Counted from the first letter of the stretch, positions 8,401 to 14,083 are shown. The stretch: 19,230 nt of DNA from Myxococcales bacterium (GCA_016720595.1 JADKKI010000027.1:1-19230), one strand, 5' to 3'. Numbers and translations are program-made. The notes: generated from the sequence alone by a model not told the origin.

Positions 8401-10885
8401 AGGCCGCCCTCGCCAGAGGCGAGGTCGAGACGTTCGGTGTCTACACCGGCCAGTTCGACAAGAACATGGACAACGGGCCAGGCCAGAAGCCGGGCGGGTT
8501 CCCCAACAAGCGCATCCTCGGTGACAACGGCGCGATCGGGCCGGAGCACCTCGCTGGTGGCAAGACCGAGGGCGAGGTCGCACCGAAGGCCGCCGAGATC
8601 TTCCAGAAGTGGCTCGCGGAGCAGCGCCGTCAGGGCAAGCCGGTCGACCACTGGGTCGAGGGCGGCATCGTCAACACCCAGAAGTTCGATCCGGACGCGA
8701 AGGTCGAACCGGGGCAGGCAGTCGGCAAGGCGCCGGGGCCAACCTCGGCCAAGGAACCAAACGCTTCGGAGGTCCTGCCCGAGACCAAGCCAGGCGCGAA
8801 GGAGGAGGTGGCCGCGTCCACCCAGAGCGAGCCCGCCAAGACCGAGCCGCCGAAGAAGGAGGTCGCCCAGACCCCCGAGCAGGCAAAGAGCGAGCAAGAG
8901 GCGCAGAAGCAGAGCCAGGACCTCATCGAGGAGGTCGCCGGCAAGAAGCTGATCGCCGAGCAGCACGCACACGCGCAGGGCTCGGTCAACGCGACCGAGG
9001 TCCTGAAGCACCTCGAGGAGCGCCCGCGGAGCGAGAGCACCAAGGAGGAGCGGATCGCGCTGCGCAACGAGCAGATCGATCAGCTCAAGCGGCTGCAGTC
9101 CGCGCTCACGCGCGCGGGCGACATGCAGCTGCACGACCTCCGCGAAGGCAAGACCACCACGGACGCGAAGGGGCAGGTCCATGCCCCCGAGACCGTGATG
9201 ATCGCATCGAACAACCCGGAGACCCCGGGCCTGATCAACAAGATGATCGCCGTCAAGGAGCGGCTCAATCAGCTCGAGAGCGAGGCCGATAACGCCTCCA
9301 AGAAGCGCGAGATGAAGCAGCAGCGGAAGCTGATGGGCGACTACATCGGCGAATACCGCGAGATGTTGCGGATGCGAAAGGGCAACGAGACCCAGTACTC
9401 GCGCGAGGACGAGAACGCCCTCAAGACGATCAACGAGTTCTTCAATCGCTACCTGATGGCGCAGGCACATGAGGAATCGAACGCGGAGATCGCAAGGAGC
9501 GGCGCAGCGCAGGTCAGCTCGGGTTGCAGGAGCTTCGCGTCAGCGCCAAGGACAAGGGCGGCAAGAGCGTCGAAGAAGAGGCCGAGGACTTCAACAAGAA
9601 CAAGCCCAAGGCCAGCGACGCGAGCCTCGTGCTCGCGCCGACCAAGGGTGGACTCGCGCAGGAAGGAGCCAAGGGCGACAAGGCGCGCGACGATCTGGCG
9701 AGCTTCGTCGAGAAGTGGCACGAGAAGCCCGTCGACGGCCAGACCAACCACCTGCACGACGCGTTCAGCGGGTTCGACAGCGCAGGGCAGGAGAACACGG
9801 CGTTCACGCCGGACTTCATGTGGGAGGCCGCCGCGAAGCGTGCCTTCCTCAACGCCGAGAGCCTGCACGAGCACCTGAACACGAAGTCGATCTCGGACGG
9901 CGACCTCAAGCAGCTCGTCGAGATCCTCGTGCGCGGCGACAGCAGCCTCACCCCGGCGTCGGCAGAGGCGATCGTCCACTTGTTCCGCAACACGAGCTTC
10001 ACCGAGACGGCACTTCCCGAGGTGATCAAGCTCAAGGCAGAGCTCAAGAAGGATGGGAAGAGCAAGCCCGAGTCCCTCGACAACCTCGCATTCGGCGGGT
10101 TGTCGATCCAGGATGTCGCCCACAACACACGCCGGCTGATCGAGGCCCTGCGCTCGCTGTCTGCCGAGACCGGAAAGAACAAGGCCAGCGTGGCCACGCT
10201 CGGGATGACGATGCACGCAGGCGAGCAGGTGCTCAGCAAGCAGGTGTCGCCGAACGACCTCCTGCACCAGGTCAAGCAGGCGGTGCAGCTCGGCACCGAT
10301 CGGATCGGTCACGGCCTGATCCTCGCGATCGATCCGCAGATCCTGATCGATCAGGGCCGCTTCAACGTGGTGGTCGATGGTGTCGTCGACCAGGCCGCCA
10401 CCGACAAGGCGATCGCTCAGTTCAAGCGGGACCAGGTGCTGATCCGCGAGATGGTGAAGAAGGCTGGCGTCGTGATCGAGGCCAACGTGTCTTCGAACAC
10501 GGAGATCTCGAACCTCACGGGCGAAGAGCACCCGGCGGCGAAGCTCGCCGAGGAGGGCCAGCGCGTGACGGTCAACACCGACGACGAGAACGTGCTCGAC
10601 ACCGACATCAAGCAGGAGTTCGAGCGAGTCGCGAAGAGCAAGGGCGTGGAGCGGGTCGATATCTCGACGATGATCCTCGAGGGCTACCGGAGCCGCCTCG
10701 GCAACCGGCAGCTCCGGATGCGCAAGAGCGTCCGGGACAAGCTCCAGTCCGCGCTGCTCACGGGGCTGAGCGGTGAGCAGGCCGCATCGCTTGCCAAGGA
10801 GCTCGCGCGGCGCTTCAATGTCGCTGAGGGCGAGAACACCGCCGAGACGATCGCGCGAGTGGTGGCTGTCGCTGTTGGAATCTGA
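183..10885 (+). CDS. Giant multidomain protein with two adenosine-deaminase-like domains and a zeta-like kinase domain (reconstructed across three frame breaks)
   Basis: Read through three small frame changes (near 2366, 2531 and 9522), this is a single gene of about 3,567 codons. Approximate residue positions are: helical N-terminal region 1-620; Ala/Pro/Lys linker 620-700; further helical region 700-1020; hydrophobic Gly/Ala segment 1025-1070; long helical stretches with a hexapeptide array 1634-1693; adenosine-deaminase-like domain 1 about 1760-2390; Pro/Gly linker about 2400-2450; zeta-like P-loop domain about 2560-2830; Pro/Glu/Lys linker about 2840-2910; adenosine-deaminase-like domain 2 about 2915-3567. 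There is no N-terminal signal peptide. The size, linkers and central hydrophobic module resemble giant polymorphic-toxin or contractile-injection-system cargo proteins of Myxococcota; this comparison is from memory, not a search. The likely role, a delivered nucleotide- or nucleoside-targeting effector, is inference. The GTG start was chosen because it overlaps the upstream stop and no better in-frame start lies nearby. The next gene overlaps by TGATG. Confidence 0.75.
2366..2369 (+). other. Frame break 1 in the giant gene (G run)
   Basis: The coding frame shifts by -1 at the GGGG run. One extra G would give the continuous reading IEGAILHTSDP. No slippery heptamer is evident, so a missing base is more likely than programmed frameshifting. 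Confidence 0.6.
2366..2530 (+). CDS. Short bridging segment of the giant gene in a shifted frame
   Basis: Between the first and second frame breaks the sensible translation lies in the frame used by an otherwise non-coding open stretch. It reads GAILHTSDPSNTLLMASTGV, then a charged helix EERIKETLRKASDEKLIREW, then SNCVKFAPDMS. Composition and amphipathicity match the helical regions on either side, whereas the original frame hits TGA at 2406 and again at 2484. Adding one G to the GGGG run at 2366-2369 joins this piece to the upstream segment (EG then AILH). Removing one G near 2531 joins it to the downstream segment (DMS then ESLQVKYKAW). Confidence 0.6.
2526..2534 (+). other. Frame break 2 in the giant gene
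   Basis: Here the frame shifts by +1, back to that of the main central segment. Removing one G from tccggag gives APDMSESLQVKYKAW. The break restores the frame lost at 2366. Confidence 0.55.
2532..9878 (+). CDS. Central segment of the giant protein: hydrophobic module, hexapeptide array, deaminase-like domain 1, zeta-like kinase, start of deaminase-like domain 2
   Basis: An automatic start would be GTG 2745, but clear in-frame coding reaches back to about 2532 (ESLQVKYKAWKKERSK and onward), so that GTG is internal. The segment runs without a stop for more than 2,300 codons. It carries the hydrophobic stretch at 3255-3389, helical Glu/Lys/Ala-rich regions at 4200-5040, the hexapeptide array, the first deaminase-like domain (motifs at 5493-7142), a Pro/Gly-rich linker at about 7395-7530, the P-loop domain (Walker A at 8076-8102) and the HxH motif of the second deaminase domain (8964-8972). 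True coding ends near 9522. From there to the TGA at 9878 the frame gives an Arg/Ser/Thr string typical of a shadow frame, while the frame entered at 9524 continues the helical pattern. Confidence 0.8.
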   Translation, partial: ESLQVKYKAWKKERSKAGRAIEATPKPVPGAAASQSNEKPSEKTRKKPYAVGSDEWKARTKFKTHIVDTSEVFESLLLKYTGGLFADDGAMKPGQKVRDNSEWLEWRTIIRDRLPNLDREKIATEIGASDDQEAMEIMRDPDAKVLSDTLAGLEYDQERYLVDRGAGSNYNMDRATAQGEGLALDNAMDSYKQQVMGSVISKGPDAAENYGNIDAGEQAKIAEAKGRFQANDAAFREAKSQVATIAATVVALIVTAVVTVLTAGTATGPLATILIAAITAGAASAGSQLTKEAVQGTDFDLGKEGLQAIARDTIMGAITAGTTWYAGKIVNGMFSAGSAAEQAAILARTAANPGFMASMGRAMVENSLQTGMQGLFESGMAAFDPAMWLDGWSEGWQRGSHAARERAQEIPLEMLRAAVIAAMSHTANAGINKLKGGQAPGEGWHGQHASRGNRMDVGDRTALTFKNMGHGAKEGVIMGGAEILLDEKTYRSEGMKPADMLGHIAQSSASMAQMSSMGMHQGDAQGLHEDAAGSMRGKAADKELAKHAAELTPHEQKLYMDLATKHGGIDTTVLSVPEFKQARAEMLEKAVAKFEVETERKLSSEERSAFEKHISAAPTISEYLARAEAGPNGAPGVKHTEVAPKFETKADKDKVKQRAREALESLGTAAENTKGNAEKVAELRPQHLELMAEAGQLMEALSRGAKTPAEATAVMELLARVKGISNELGRALDTAGGNSSMEMLRTELTAALKSAETSNSVDAHKALNQLLVEGKVAAATGPAEVAHAAEAAPKKLAELKAMIEELKHARDNAARRVADNPKPTTTEVAPPTEPIAKAEAEVKPVTEAKATDEAKPKDQAKPKDEAKGTDEAKLKDEAKLKDEAKSKDEAKPKDEAKATDEAKLSDEAKSKAAPTLDPGAQASAKATKEAEYGRKLSDSEQNNLERLVKQFGVAEGMRLFEVVQSRRQSQMPSLEDQMKLGHAGIEIHSHFMGNVSPESFRAQIKAAGVESKPGEISTWEPVLEQIAKLRDKLGHTYDRTSKTESKIDPETGLPVVKKRGVSGDAIFEVEQALKKIAGLKEKLGEEGLSETAQKKIKAEIETVAQSAVDKAMRASDETDFNSSYEVRDELVKEFYGAGQRNALLEGAGLDPKKATIIDSAEVYRKHFEGRPDVQARIEKAIEAQSRIDAIEAGAKREGRETTKEEKGKIARDLKAANALKEQMAYDAYAKDTLRRLAEDNIRYTEQSNSANKLAERFDPAQLEWLKKQLITDLMLEGRQDLAQAVRDLTVVHVAMINTAMFGTYDENVNRDDVSRRDRANAGDFGKEVNKVLAQTARPDVVAVDIAGAEHFVFDDVGKARFQYLCEKLLQAAIARGEPLAIRPHVGEGATDVAKGKHYGIGTDRQTKNGELTADIRARNNLDKLLEAVAEFKAKHPEMDKHLTVRFGHATHTTPEQAVRMAQLGIIAEVNLESNAQTGATSPTDHDLTGGDKKRGTDFKSDPHESDPTKRDPKLAGHVLPELVFNDVQIVLSTDAHEVMSTNLKNEYTRAGEICDQVLAGTRVLELTPSQAKELGVPVPEGATVVPVRVPDLKGPAGDKVREKFENARKKFLDDANKYFNEQRPKRNRDAPRGPEDGGGPGPEGKGPDERTSAVREPTTPKEKVSAKELEGSVENLKQTFADDLKKHDTTLVGPPIDRPVLANGPNDALIGLPTNVLSPTANPEEAMAKLQTEGIPRWGALTAKERMHETAFAAALEADLPNKVKELLAMAKQKGRYDIEVDGAKKLYEKYGAEKAPQGQEQLDTRATANHALHPAAVLVARLAFLEALSEIQGLKDGDLKKRVFVTNGGCASGKGSLSEIVEGAKAKQKKAFDYGIKWDAAGEGDAAENAWIMAAAKAKGIPVTFGFVESDPTLTYNGVLDRAESSGRIVDPVTFTRSYVKGQENMREFLASPEYQAALARGEVETFGVYTGQFDKNMDNGPGQKPGGFPNKRILGDNGAIGPEHLAGGKTEGEVAPKAAEIFQKWLAEQRRQGKPVDHWVEGGIVNTQKFDPDAKVEPGQAVGKAPGPTSAKEPNASEVLPETKPGAKEEVAASTQSEPAKTEPPKKEVAQTPEQAKSEQEAQKQSQDLIEEVAGKKLIAEQHAHAQGSVNATEVLKHLEERPRSESTKEERIALRNEQIDQLKRLQSALTRAGDMQLHDLREGKTTTDAKGQVHAPETVMIASNNPETPGLINKMIAVKERLNQLESEADNASKKREMKQQRKLMGDYIGEYREMLRMRKGNETQYSREDENALKTINEFFNRYLMAQAHEESNAEIARSGAAQVSSGCRSFASAPRTRAARASKKRPRTSTRTSPRPATRASCSRRPRVDSRRKEPRATRRATIWRASSRSGTRSPSTARPTTCTTRSAGSTAQGRRTRRSRRTSCGRPPRSVPSSTPRACTST
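3255..3389 (+). other. Hydrophobic Gly/Ala-rich segment (putative membrane or translocation module)
   Basis: About 45 residues are almost uncharged: VATIAATVVALIVTAVVTVL, then TAGTATG, then PLATILIAAITAGAASAG. The length suits two membrane-spanning helices joined by a short Gly/Thr turn. It is followed by a block (TKEAVQGTDFDLGKEGL) that in my recollection recurs after such modules in giant polymorphic-toxin-like proteins of Myxococcota. A role in crossing or inserting into a target membrane is inference. A packed hydrophobic glycine-zipper helix hairpin inside a soluble fold is the alternative. Confidence 0.6.
5082..5261 (+). repeat. Ten-unit hexapeptide (18-bp) tandem repeat, consensus (K/T)DEAKx
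   Basis: Ten in-frame 18-bp units begin at 5082. They read TDEAKP, KDQAKP, KDEAKG, TDEAKL, KDEAKL, KDEAKS, KDEAKP, KDEAKA, TDEAKL and SDEAKS. The period is six residues and every unit keeps Asp-Glu/Gln-Ala-Lys. The array lies between a helical region and deaminase-like domain 1. It is best read as a charged, extended or helical spacer. The near identity of adjacent units at the DNA level suggests recent expansion by slippage. Confidence 0.9.
5460..7350 (+). other. Adenosine-deaminase-like metallohydrolase domain 1
   Basis: The family motifs occur in order. They are IEIHSHFMGN (HxH metal ligands at 5493-5501), VVAVDIAGAEHF (nt about 6550-6585, matching the usual hydrophobic-D-L-A-G-x-E strand), RPHVGEG (His and general-acid Glu, 6681-6692), VRFGHATH (6861-6884), EVNLESN (6933-6953) and LSTDAH (Asp at 7131-7133). 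Known family members hydrolyse the amino group of adenosine or related purines using one zinc. All metal ligands and the catalytic Glu and His are visible. The second Asp of the usual T-D-D, which contacts the purine, is Ala here, so the substrate may differ. The HxH to HVGE spacing is about 396 residues, roughly twice that of a free-standing enzyme, indicating a large insertion. Confidence 0.8.
7850..8690 (+). other. Zeta-toxin-like P-loop kinase domain
   Basis: A beta strand and Walker A loop, VFVTNGGCASGKGS (GGCASGKGS at 8076-8102), are followed by a D-rich strand region (FDYGIKWDAAGEGD). Next comes the nucleotide-kinase strand GIPVTFGFVESDP (8235-8270), then the Arg-rich lid LDRAESSGRIVDP (Arg at 8298-8300, GR at 8313-8318). 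This order is that of the zeta-toxin/UDP-GlcNAc kinase and related P-loop kinase family. The residue after the P-loop Lys is Gly instead of Ser/Thr, with Ser one position later, which is unusual. Zeta toxins phosphorylate UDP-N-acetylglucosamine; the substrate here is unknown. Low-complexity Pro/Lys/Glu linkers flank the domain. Confidence 0.75.
8930..10882 (+). other. Adenosine-deaminase-like metallohydrolase domain 2 (canonical motif set, split by frame break)
   Basis: The motifs are IAEQHAHAQGS (HxH at 8964-8972), TMHAGEQ (10214-10225), RIGHG (10301-10315), EANVSSN (10478-10498) and VNTDDE (TDD at 10577-10585). Unlike domain 1, this copy keeps both Asp residues, the exact HAGE and RIGHG signatures and the Ser-Ser-Asn motif, so it is the better candidate for genuine adenosine deaminase activity. 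The HxH to HAGE spacing is about 417 residues, close to the 396 in domain 1 and about double that of ordinary enzymes. This suggests the two domains share an insertion and arose by duplication. Confidence 0.8.
9519..9526 (+). other. Frame break 3 in the giant gene (G run)
   Basis: The frame shifts by -1 at tcgggttg. Adding one G gives SSGLQELRVSAKD without interruption. The local sequence does not fit an X XXY YYZ slippery site, so a lost base in the G run is favoured. Confidence 0.6.
9524..10885 (+). CDS. C-terminal segment of the giant protein: catalytic core of deaminase-like domain 2
   Basis: The segment begins at an apparent TTG 9524 that is really an internal Leu codon of LQELRVSAKDKGGK. 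It carries the remaining adenosine-deaminase signatures in the right order: MHAGEQ (HAGE at 10214-10225), TDRIGHGL (RIGHG at 10301-10315), IEANVSSNTE (10475-10504) and VNTDDEN (TDD at 10577-10585). Its matching HxH motif lies upstream in the other frame at 8964-8972, so this piece cannot be a complete enzyme on its own. That is the strongest evidence that the break at about 9522 splits a single gene. The natural stop is TGA 10883-10885, overlapping the ATG of the next gene. Confidence 0.8.
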   Translation: MQELRVSAKDKGGKSVEEEAEDFNKNKPKASDASLVLAPTKGGLAQEGAKGDKARDDLASFVEKWHEKPVDGQTNHLHDAFSGFDSAGQENTAFTPDFMWEAAAKRAFLNAESLHEHLNTKSISDGDLKQLVEILVRGDSSLTPASAEAIVHLFRNTSFTETALPEVIKLKAELKKDGKSKPESLDNLAFGGLSIQDVAHNTRRLIEALRSLSAETGKNKASVATLGMTMHAGEQVLSKQVSPNDLLHQVKQAVQLGTDRIGHGLILAIDPQILIDQGRFNVVVDGVVDQAATDKAIAQFKRDQVLIREMVKKAGVVIEANVSSNTEISNLTGEEHPAAKLAEEGQRVTVNTDDENVLDTDIKQEFERVAKSKGVERVDISTMILEGYRSRLGNRQLRMRKSVRDKLQSALLTGLSGEQAASLAKELARRFNVAEGENTAETIARVVAVAVGI

Positions 10886-12503
10886 TGACTGTCTCGCTTC
10901 GTGACTATGACTTCGCCGCCGCTCGGCAGCGGTTGGCGGCGCGCGTCGACGTCGGGACCCGGATGGTCCGTGACGAACGAGGGGAGTACGACTTCGAGCG
11001 GACCCGGCTGATCCGTGAGCTCACGGAGGGGGTGGACGACGTCCTCGGCCATCTCGAGATCCTGCTGGTCGCCGCGCTGTGCGAGCTGCCGGTGGCAGAG
11101 GGTGGGCTGGTCATCGGCGCCCAGGCACTCGCGACGGCGATGTCGCCGGACCAGCCGCTGGTCCGGGCGCTGTTGATCCTCGGCGCCCACCCCAGCCACC
11201 CCGGGTTCGAGCACCGCGCCCTCGCAGCCTCCGGCCGGAGCGTGCCGAACGAGTGGCGGAACACGCCGCACGACGCGGGGCCGTTTCTCGCGAAGCAGCC
11301 GCGAGCGACCTGGAGCGTCGGGGCCTTCGAGGCTGCGGTGCAGGAGGGCGCGGTCGCGGTGTTCGGGGCGGTCCAGGTCGATCCCAACCGCCTCACCTTC
11401 GAGCAGGCCCCCGGCTCGAAGCTCGGTGCGTACCTCCGCATCCTCGCGGCGAGCTCGCTGTACGACGCGATCGGAGCGTGGGCTCCGACGTTCTCCGCGC
11501 GCGACGCCCTGGTCGGCGAGTGGTGGCTGCTTCAGCCCACGAGCCCGCGCCTCGAGCACGACGAGGTCGCTGCCAAGGTCGGCCTCCAGCTGCGCGGCTT
11601 TCTGCCTCCGGCGAACGTCGATGCGAAGGGGCGGGTAGTGATGGTCTGCTTCCCGCGGACGGCGATGTCGGACGAGGCCCGGGTGGAGGAGATCGGCGGG
11701 ACCAAGTGGATCTCAGGCTGGCGGCGGGTCGTCTGGACCGCGTCCGAGGCACCCGCTGCTCTCGTCGACGAGCTCGAGGGCATCACCAAGACCTCCTACG
11801 GACCGTACAAGCACTCGAGCGAGCTCCCCGAGTTCGCCCAGACGGCCACGCCCGCGCAGCAGGGGAAGGCGCGGGCGCAGGCCTTCGCCCAGGCCGTTCT
11901 CGACGAGCTCGACGCACCCGAGGACGCGAATGCGGCGGCGCTCGAGGCGCAGAACGATCGACGCAAGGCCAAGATCGCGGAGGCCTCGTACCTGCGCACG
12001 AAGCAGGTCAAGCCCAAGCCGCCACGCGTGTTCGTGGGACCCGGGCGGACGCTCGACGAGCTTGCGTTCGCGGCGTCGCTCGAGTTCTGTCCGACCTGTA
12101 ACGACCGGATCGCCCCCGGCGCGAAGCTCCGCGATCTCGGCGCCGGGACCTGGGAGGTCGCTGGCCCCTGCAGCCGGTGCAAGGAGCAACGGAGTTATCG
12201 CTATGCCGCGGCTCCCGACGTGGCGCACGCCCCCCATGCCGAGCACGAGCTGGGCGCCGGCCCATCGAAGATGATCACCGCCCAGCAGTTCACGGACGCG
12301 CTGGCGGAGGCACTCCCGCAGGTCGCTCCCGGACCCGAGCGGCTTGATGACGAGGACCGGGGCCTCAGCCCGAGGCGAATCGTCGCGCCCTCATCTGTCT
12401 TCACGAGCTGATCAAGCTCGAGGACGTGTCGCAGAAGCGCGACGCCCTGGTTGCCGAGCGCGATCGGCAGTCCGCGATTCGTGCGGCGCACGACCGGCTG
12501 TGA
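10885..12503 (+). CDS. Unrecognised protein with zinc-ribbon-like CxxC pair, coupled to the giant gene (one frame break near 12370)
   Basis: ATG 10885-10887 overlaps the preceding TGA by one base (TGATG), indicating coupled translation. The apparent protein is 508 residues, ending at 12411. Near 12370 the sensible reading shifts by -1, and adding one C to the CCC run gives LSPEANRRALICLHELIKL and on to DRQSAIRAAHDRL, stopping at TGA 12501-12503. The natural product is therefore about 539 residues. The N-terminal 330 residues are a mixed, mostly Ala/Leu-rich globular region with several Trp residues; a charged helical stretch follows. A four-cysteine motif comes next: FCPTCND (Cys codons at 12088 and 12097) and PCSRCKE (Cys codons at 12169 and 12178). 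CxxC-x23-CxxC spacing suggests a structural zinc ribbon. The C-terminus is a charged helix. I do not recognise the family. Tight coupling to a toxin-like gene makes an immunity, chaperone or loading role conceivable, but nothing in the sequence shows it. Confidence 0.75.
12369..12372 (+). other. Frame break in the zinc-ribbon protein gene (C run)
   Basis: At agcccgagg the frame shifts by -1. One extra C makes SPEANRRALICLHEL continuous with the upstream reading and moves the stop from 12411 to 12503. Confidence 0.6.
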
Positions 12504-12570
12504 CGATCTCAGGTCCACGCAACTCTAGCTAACCGCGCGAATCAACTGGCGGGAGGCCGTTGTGTCGATA

Positions 12571-12603
12571 GGGGGCCGCGCGTATCGTCGCGTGGCTGTC
12601 CCC
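12571..12603 (+). promoter_or_regulatory. Strong hairpin just upstream of the TPR gene start
   Basis: The arm GCCGCGCG (12575-12582) pairs with CGCGTGGC (12589-12596), with one G-T wobble, around the six-base loop TATCGT. The stem extends as GGGG (12571-12574) with CCCC (12600-12603) across a three-base bulge. It ends seven bases before ATG 12611, so in mRNA it would cover the ribosome-binding region. No T-run follows, so it is not a standard intrinsic terminator. In DNA this rich in G+C, chance pairing is possible. Confidence 0.35.
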
Positions 12604-12610
12604 GACCGCC

Positions 12611-12818
12611 ATGGCAGACCTATCATCCCTCCTCGCCGTCCTCGAACACGATCCCGATGATGCCCAGGCGCTCGCAGCGCTTCCCGGCGCAGCTCGGCAT
12701 ACGGCGCCTGATGTTCGCGCGACGCGGTTCGCCGCGGCGCGCAAGGTCCTGGCCGGCCGCGGTCGACCTGACGCCGTCGTCGCGCTGATCGACCGCGAGC
12801 TCGCGAACACGGGCGAGC
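12611..12818 (+). CDS. TPR protein fragment: N-terminus
   Basis: This piece holds the N-terminal helices (HDPDDAQALAALPGAARH, then FAAARKVLAGRGRPDAVVAL) ending at RELANTGE. The reading then shifts to LDKKIDLLLEKGMILDGELL starting at 12819. Between 12819 and 13400 the frame changes about nine times. The pieces in that stretch include AFEQVLAPV (about 12899), MAKEAIEELDVAAQNWKKF (about 12937), LYVSAAEAYVRFAPEST (13050) and KALEVDAKNTKAAFHLARLL (13121). Confidence 0.65.
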
Positions 12819-13402
12819 CTCGACAAGAAGATCGATCTGCTGCTCGAGAAGGGGATGATCCTCGACGGCGAGCTGCTCGATGTCGCCGATGGCGCGCGGC
12901 CTTCGAACAGGTGCTCGCACCCGTTCGAACGACACGATGGCCAAGGAGGCGATCGAGGAGCTCGATGTCGCCGCCCAGAACTGGAAGAAGTTCGCGGAGA
13001 AGTACGTCATGGAGGCGAGCGCGTCCACGGATCGCGGCCTCGCCACCGGCTCTATGTCTCGGCCGCAGAGGCGTACGTGCGGTTCGCACCGGAGAGCACG
13101 GAGGCCGAGACCTACCGCGCAAGGCGCTCGAGGTCGATGCCAAGAACACGAAGGCCGCGTTCCACCTCGCCCGGCTGCTCCGTCGCGCCGCGCGCTGGAC
13201 GGATCCGCCAAGTCTCCTCGAGGACCGCGCCGACACGGCGCCGCGGTCGAGGAGAAGGTCGCGTCGCTGCTCTGCTGGCGGAGCTGTACCGGACGCGCAT
13301 GCCGGCCCGAGCGTGCCGACGCCGCGGTGAAGCGCGTGCGCGTGCTCGATCCGACGCATCGCAGGCGCTGCGTGCGGTGACCGACGCGCTGATGGCATCG
13401 CG

Positions 13403-14038
13403 AACTGGCCGGCACTCGTCGCGACCTATCAGGCCGCGCTGAAAGCGAAGCGAGATGGCGACGACCTCGGCATGCTGCTGCAGATCGCGATGGTGCTGTG
13501 GCGGCACCTGAACGATCTCGATCAGGCGGAGGAGTACTCCGTCGGGTTCGCAAGATCGATCCAGGCCACCCGGCGGCGCTCGACTTCTACCGGGTCTACT
13601 ACCCGAGCAAGGGCGAGAACCAGAAGCTCCTCGCGATGCTCCGGCAGGTCGATAGGGCGCGCCGCGGCCCCACAGCGAGAGCGGTGATCAGTCGCGGCCG
13701 ATCGGCACGAGATCGCCGAGCCGGCCTAATCGCAGAACAACCCGGAGAAGGCGATCGAGGCCTGGAAGCAGCACCTCCGCCACGATCCCGCGTCGGCGCA
13801 GGCGCGGACCGCGCTCGCGCGGCTGTACCGGAAGACCGAGAAGTGGAACGCGCTTCTCGATCTGATGAAGGAGGAGATCGATCGGCCCGGAGGCCGATGT
13901 CGCTAGGCGCGTCGCGCGCCTCCATGACGTCGTCGAGATCTATCGAGATCGGTTGCGGCTCGACGTGATGGTGATCAACACCTACAACGCGATCCTCAAG
14001 ATCGATCCCGACAACAAGCGCGCGGGTGACGAGCTGTG
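13403..14038 (+). pseudogene. TPR protein fragments, frames changing every 100-150 bases
   Basis: Successive pieces are NWPALVATYQAALKAKRDG with MLLQIAMVLWRHLNDLDQAE (13403-13545), VRKIDPGHPAALDFYRVYYP (about 13547-13655), NNPEKAIEAWKQHLRHDPAS with ALARLYRKTEKWNALLDLM (13736-13887), and RLHDVVEIYRDRLRLDVMV with TYNAILKIDPDNKRAGDEL (13890-14038). A TAA at 13727-13729 is in frame with the third piece, immediately before it. Each piece is good TPR sequence, so the underlying gene is well conserved despite the breaks. Confidence 0.6.
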
Positions 14039-14083
14039 CTGCCAAGTTCCGTACGCTCGGTCGCTGGAACGATCTGATCGCGG

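Noticed and set aside
5298..9470. 1,390-codon open frame on the minus strand
   Set aside because: Its translation is a Leu/Arg/Asp/Val-rich string without motifs and lies exactly opposite the deaminase-kinase coding region. Long antisense open frames are expected from strong G/C third-position bias.
9519..9530. Programmed -1 ribosomal frameshift site joining the two halves of the giant gene
   Set aside because: The heptamer around tcgggttgc does not fit X XXY YYZ and I saw no obvious downstream structure. A single missing G explains the break and similar breaks occur elsewhere in the window.
9469..10776. 435-codon open frame on the + strand overlapping the second deaminase domain
   Set aside because: An Arg/Gln/Gly string in the remaining frame; the frame at 9524-10885 carries the HAGE, RIGHG and TDD motifs.
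11079..12101. 340-codon + strand open frame inside the zinc-ribbon gene
   Set aside because: Arg/Gly/Ala shadow composition; the overlapping 10885 frame has normal composition and the CxxC pairs.
12503..12611. Sigma-70-type promoter or intrinsic terminator between the zinc-ribbon gene and the TPR gene
   Set aside because: No convincing -35/-10 pair and no T-run after the hairpin; only the hairpin itself can be supported.
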